From positions 3,237,101 to 3,301,100 of the forward strand of contig CACVBU010000600.1 in NCBI GenBank assembly GCA_902728285.1: a DNA stretch of 64,000 bases, given 5' to 3'. This document shows positions 61,501 through 64,000 of this stretch, in pieces. The stretch comes from Clytia hemisphaerica. Its lineage: Eukaryota; Cnidaria; Hydrozoa; Leptothecata; Clytiidae. How positions within the stretch are numbered: position 1 is the first letter of the stretch; every line of letters begins with the position of its first letter. Below the pieces are notes generated by a model. It saw only the letters and a list, made by a program, of their open reading frames with translations. It did not search any database and had not been told where the DNA came from. The translations under genes and the position numbers were made by a program.

Positions 61501-64000
61501 ACTAACATCTTTCACATAATATATTGCACAGAGTCCAATTGCATTAGATTCTAACGTTCGAGTACTTTCTTTTGTGAAGAAGTTACACTTGAGAGATTCG
61601 TTAACTTGAGTCATAAACAGTGGCGTTTGTACTTCGACCTATACTTCGGAGGAAAATGGGAAAATTGCCGATTTTGTGCCCCCAAACTATCAAAAATGAG
61701 TACAGTAGAAATTAGGCGAGGGAAGCGAGCGCGAAAATTTTTCGATATTCCCCCTTTTAAGCCAAACACTGCTATCTTTGAGGCACAAGAAGGAATGGGG
61801 TGCCAATTAGTGTTTTAAAATGCTTTTGGAACCCATTTTCGGGTCCCAATAAAACCAAAATTTTTCGATATTTCTCCTTTTTAAGTCATCTTCGAGGTAC
61901 AAGAAGGAATGGGGCGCCAATTAGTGTTTTAAAATGCTTTTGGAACCCCTTTTCTGGGCCCACTAAAACCACCGCTGGAATGCCACCATGCTTCTGATCA
62001 TAAAGCTGATTGCATACTGAGAGAGGACTTAAAATGACCTTAGTTGTATAATGGAAGTGTTCGACATTCAGGGTCATCATACTCAATATGTTTGAGGCTT
62101 TTTTAAAACATGAGCAAATGCGAGCGAAGCGAGCACCAAATTTTTCTATCAAGATGGATAGTGGAGAGCCAATTATAATGATATTGAAATGCGAGCGAAG
62201 CGAACACGAAATTTTAACCAGACGAGTACAAAAATACAACCACCTATAAATCATTTTGCATATTTATAAAAACTTTTTAAAACCTAGAAATCAGAAACAT
62301 ATTATATCTTCTGAGAATGAGAATTTTCGGAAAGACGATCCTTAAGAACTGCGATTATTGGTCGTGCTTCTCTATTGGAAGTGCGAAAAAATAGATTTTT
62401 GTTTGGCTGCATATGTTTAAGATTAATTGACGCGAGCGAAGCGAGCTAAAAATTAATATAGAGCTTAAATTTGACCAAAAAGTAAAATGGCACCTTGAAG
62501 AGAAAGAGGGAGAATTACATGCTAAAGGGCAATTACTTCAAAAAACTTCAAAAACTTCCTTCTTTTGACATTCTACCCCATGCCGCCACGCTACTGTTAT
62601 TCAGTTTCATTTTGATAAAGTATAAAATCAAATACTTGATAATATAGAAACTACTTAAAGGATAAGTGTTGAATCTACATGCGATGGTGGAGGAAACAAT
62701 TCTTCTTCTTCGCTTCTCTCACTCTTATCTTCGAGGGCCAACCATGGTTTGGCCCGAGGAAATTTTTTTTTGAAAGTTAGAGCACTAGATTGCCTTGAAC
62801 AGCACTTAGAAAAATTAAAAAAGGATTCCAATGGCTATTTTCCGTCACCGACAGGGAAAAAAATTCCGAAATATCGTCAATTATTTTGTGCTATTCCGCA
62901 GTAACGTTTAAATTTTACCCAAAATTCTGTCACCGGTACTGAAAGAAATTCCGTCATACCGTCTAATTTTTTGTAAAATTCCGTCACTCCGGAAGAAAAA
63001 GTGGTCGATTCCGCTCCTCCGCCAACCGTGAACCCCCCCTTTATGTACGTTGTATTGAGGAGATCTTGTTTGGCTTGCGATAGGTTCCAATTTTGGCAGG
63101 GATAAGTGAGCCTGCTGCGTACTTAGTGAATAAGGAATTTGATTCGTGTCTTGAACCTTTTTAAGTGGGGTATTGTCGATTGAGATAATGAATTTTAGGT
63201 ATTCATTATCAAAGATCATTGTTCCTGTTTTACCATTGTTTATGTTCAACCTCAAACCGCGTATAACTAGATGACATCATCATGAATTTCAGAGTATATA
63301 ATGGAAGTGCCACAAACTACGAAACTTATTATAGGTATACCGTCGTTCCCTTTAAAGTATATTTTTTTTATTTTTGCAGTCGCCGAAGTAAGAAGAAATG
63401 TCCGGAATGCCAACACCCATTCGCTGACCTCCCAAAACATTTAAGGAATGAGCATGGTTGGTCACGGACGAGCTCCATCAGTGCTGTGGGCATGTTTGGA
63501 ATGAGAAAAAGGAAAGAAAAGAAAACGGCTACGAAATACAAACACTATACAAAAATCTGTCCATTTCCCGATTGTAAGGGCACCAACAAAAACCCCGGTG
63601 AACACTTGCGAGGCAAAAAACATGGGTTCAAAAAAAGTGATGAGAACTACAAACGAATGATCAAGTTGTTCCAAAATTATGACCCGGCTATTCAGGAAAA
63701 TAATTACAAATATGGTTCGCCGATGAAATCTGCCGGTATTGTTTTGAAGAAAAAAACAATCAAAGCCACTCGGGCTAATGATAACATTGTAGTATTGGAG
63801 GACGATGGTTCCGATGCCGATGGTTCCGATGACGAATCTTACCGAAATTGCCTAGAAGATATCCCTGAAGTGCAAGACGAAGACGAAGACGAATACGAAG
63901 AAAAGAACGACAAAGAACAAATACTAGACGAGGAATTGTATTCTGATGAGTCGTCTGATGAAAATCGCGATGATTCTCTACATCAGTTGATAACACTTTT
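47275..64000 (+). CDS. SET-domain (KMT5A-like) + cassette repeat + C2H2 gene, partial at both ends
   Basis: A plus-strand gene chained from 19 constant exons (47275-57401), an array of cassette micro-exons (57489-61215) and a large last visible exon from 63380. All constant exons have AG/GT borders and matching phases. Visible coding is about 490 codons before the array, up to 120 within it, and 207 after. The SET domain is KMT5A (PR-Set7)-like by its GYGVFA, GENIS, CIDGT, GRLVN and ELRYDYN blocks; the enzyme class methylates lysines, classically H4K20. The linker is Ser/Glu-rich and probably disordered. The C-terminal exon has two C2H2-type fingers and an acidic tail. I recall KMT5A-like proteins with C2H2 fingers in fish and cnidarians. 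The start codon was not found and the end lies outside the window. Confidence 0.75.
48162..48420. mobile_element. MITE with TTAACCTTTAGCCACCG termini
   Basis: The left TTAACCTTTAGCCACCG and right CGGTGGCTAAAGGTTAA are inverted. The flanking TTAA could be the target duplication, as in piggyBac- or Kolobok-type elements. It lies in a SET-gene intron; the two overlapping open frames inside are not genes. Confidence 0.8.
49589..49852. mobile_element. MITE with CCTGGCAATT termini
   Basis: GCCCTGGCAATT and AATTGCCAGGACTG are inverted ends. The interior repeats TGCCTCGGCA and TGCCGAGGCAAA in both directions. It lies in the intron after the last SET exon. Confidence 0.75.
50208..50612. mobile_element. 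MITE with TACCTTAAGTGGAGAAATTT termini
   Basis: The left TACCTTAAGTGGAGAAATTT and right AAATTTCTCCACTTAAGGTA are inverted. The interior is dominated by ATTTGGCGCA words. A divergent member of the CTTAAGG family. Confidence 0.85.
50999..57401 (+). CDS. linker exons between SET and cassette array (14)
   Basis: Exons 50999-51052, 51285-51350, 51917-52039, 52224-52264, 52471-52515, 52753-52836, 53481-53588, 54096-54147, 54340-54375, 54492-54584, 54927-54968, 55610-55698, 56949-57015 and 57316-57401. All phases agree. The protein is Glu/Asp/Ser/Thr-rich with short helical pieces (ILTKDVMRNQIVSCEDIVKA, PITIEDYFQNAS, MKKYFRNPSTFPKAS). Exons 55610 and 57316 share ESSSESE and PS-H endings, and 56949 begins DMQLSTE like the micro-exons. 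Many exons end in GAG or AAG before GT. Introns are packed with MITEs. Confidence 0.65.
53008..53273. mobile_element. MITE with TACCTT..TTAAGGGAA termini
   Basis: The left TTAAGGGAAGGGAATTTTGC and right TTTCTTCCCTTAAGGTA ends are inverted; TTAATTTTGCGG and CCGCAAAAATTTC words line the arms. It lies in the intron between the 52753 and 53481 exons. Confidence 0.75.
53741..54028. mobile_element. poly-G MITE, copy 3
   Basis: TACTCTTAGGTTCCAAATAA and TTATTTGGAACCTAAGAGTA are exact inverted termini. Interior G-runs of up to 11 with TTGGAAAAT and AATAAACGGGGG. It lies in an intron of the SET gene. Confidence 0.9.
55027..55505. mobile_element. MITE with TACTGTCATAGTGTCC termini
   Basis: TACTGTCATAGTGTCCTCC at the left and GGAGGACACTATGACAGTA at the right are inverted. 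The interior contains GGGGGAAAAT and GGGGGGAA runs. It lies in the intron before exon 55610. Confidence 0.9.
55712..56118. mobile_element. MITE with CATGGxxTCxTCC termini, poly-C rich
   Basis: The left CATGGCGTCCTCC and the right end (reverse complement CATGGGATCATCC) are imperfect inverted repeats. The interior has eight or more C-runs and one G-run near the right end. Starts 14 bp after exon 55610-55698. Confidence 0.6.
56142..56745. mobile_element. MITE with CAGGGGGGGGGCACGCAGTT termini
   Basis: CAGGGGGGGGGCACGCAGTT and AACTGCGTGCCCCCCCCCTG are exact inverted ends, followed inside by ACTACAAGACA and its complement. The direct repeat ATGTAAA flanks both sides (56135-56141 and 56746-56752), a 7- or 8-bp target duplication. 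Confidence 0.9.
57480..61230. repeat. ~245-bp repeat array carrying the micro-exons, both orientations
   Basis: Each unit holds the micro-exon, then TTTGAACGAAATGTCGATTG, GTTAGAAGTTGTGGTAATAT, GGTTGCTAAGTATGCAAATT, TCATTGAAGACTACTTCCAC and GAACGAAATGTCG before the next acceptor. Inverted units lie at about 57900-58260, 59085-59260 and 59795-60200. Three inverted exons (near 57930, 59115 and 59825) are cut at GTGCC with the donor missing; two others (near 58160 and 60030) have the acceptor AG changed. Confidence 0.85.
57489..61215 (+). CDS. tandem array of 42-nt cassette micro-exons
   Basis: Sense copies start, after a TTTTCTATTTTCAG-like acceptor, at 57489, 57716, 58380, 58626, 58871, 59337, 59581, 60385, 60612, 60881 and 61174, about 227-293 bp apart. 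A standard copy is 42 nt, enters after 2 nt and leaves 2 nt before a GTGAGT/GTGAAT donor, so any number can be spliced in without changing frame. The encoded 14-mer is (x)DVQLSTENELVPN or a DVxLTTQNLLVPN variant. Eight copies are open (57489, 57716, 58380, 58626, 59337, 60385, 60612, 61174). 58871 has an in-frame stop, 59581 has lost its AG, and 60881 is frame-shifted. The upstream exon 57401 (…PS-CA) and downstream exon 63380 (T-CGC) both fit the phase. Splicing is inferred, not shown. Confidence 0.65.
61216..63379. other. intron between cassettes and zinc-finger exon
   Basis: No coding exon found. 61740-61975 holds two ~120-bp copies sharing CCAATTAGTGTTTTAAAATG and CTTTTGGAACCC. GCGAGCGAAGCGAGC-type words occur at about 61715, 62120, 62190 and 62432. 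62850-63050 has dispersed ATTCCGTCA/ACCG words and a C-run, resembling the 25937-26182 MITE. Open frames here lack support. Confidence 0.5.
63380..64000 (+). CDS. C2H2 zinc-finger and acidic-tail exon (continues past window)
   Basis: It starts after TTTTTGCAG; the first T completes a codon opened by either exon 57401 or any micro-exon. RRSKKKCPECQHPFADLPKH then LRNEHGW gives C-x2-C ... H-x4-H; a second finger is CPFPDCKGTNKNPGEHLRGK then KHG. Between them is a basic stretch (GMRKRKEKKTATKYK), a likely nuclear signal or nucleic-acid contact. After residue ~130 it turns strongly acidic (DGSDADGSDDES, DEDEDEYEEKND, DESSDENRDD). Open to the last base of the window. The minus-strand open frames here are shadows. 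Confidence 0.8.

Noticed and set aside
63462..63996. Minus-strand frames over the zinc-finger exon
   Set aside because: Shadows of the plus-strand coding exon.

Overview
This is eukaryotic nuclear DNA, almost certainly from an invertebrate animal. Genes are split by many introns with GT/AG borders, the DNA is AT-rich, and most of it is transposon-derived. The gene families (a DZIP3-like HEPN protein, a KMT5A-like SET protein with C2H2 fingers) and the dense MITE load suggest a cnidarian. That attribution is inference from family knowledge, not a database match. Several sequence pairs differ by scattered one-base gaps, so part of the assembly may carry long-read indel errors.

Left half (about 7.1-28.0 kb, minus strand). 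I could chain nine exons with exactly matching splice phases into one gene of about 1,340 codons. It encodes an N-terminal HEPN domain (DZIP3-like, motif RNCFAH) with a Cys-rich insert, then two fibronectin-III-like beta domains, then a superfamily 1-like helicase/NTPase (Walker A GPYGSGKS, Walker B LHIILDEYD, motif VI ALSRSRTKLYIV). This looks like an RNA-targeting or innate-immunity type protein. Its 12-kb intron between exons 5 and 6 holds a LINE broken by another element, and a 3.77-kb head-to-tail duplication. Each copy of that duplication carries a short reading frame ending in a 2A ribosome-skipping peptide (GDIETNPGP).

Middle (28-46 kb). Repeats dominate. A 7.1-kb foldback-like element with inverted arms made of short tandem repeats encloses a second element with CACTG termini. 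The inner element carries a ~121-bp satellite array, an expressed-looking three-exon gene and a decayed paralogous copy of its last exon. Further right are MITE families, several nested, one with a clear 8-bp target duplication, and an isolated zinc-ribbon exon.

Right part (47.3-64.0 kb, plus strand). A long gene begins with a five-exon SET domain of KMT5A type and runs through 14 small linker exons to a large C2H2 zinc-finger exon that continues past the window. Between linker and zinc fingers lies the most unusual feature: a 3.7-kb array in which a 42-nt micro-exon, with its own splice sites, has been tandemly copied about eleven times in the sense direction and several times inverted. Eight sense copies remain open, frame-neutral cassettes that would each add 14 residues.

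A lone Q-rich exon sits near 2.8 kb on the minus strand. I recognised no tRNA, rRNA or CRISPR array.
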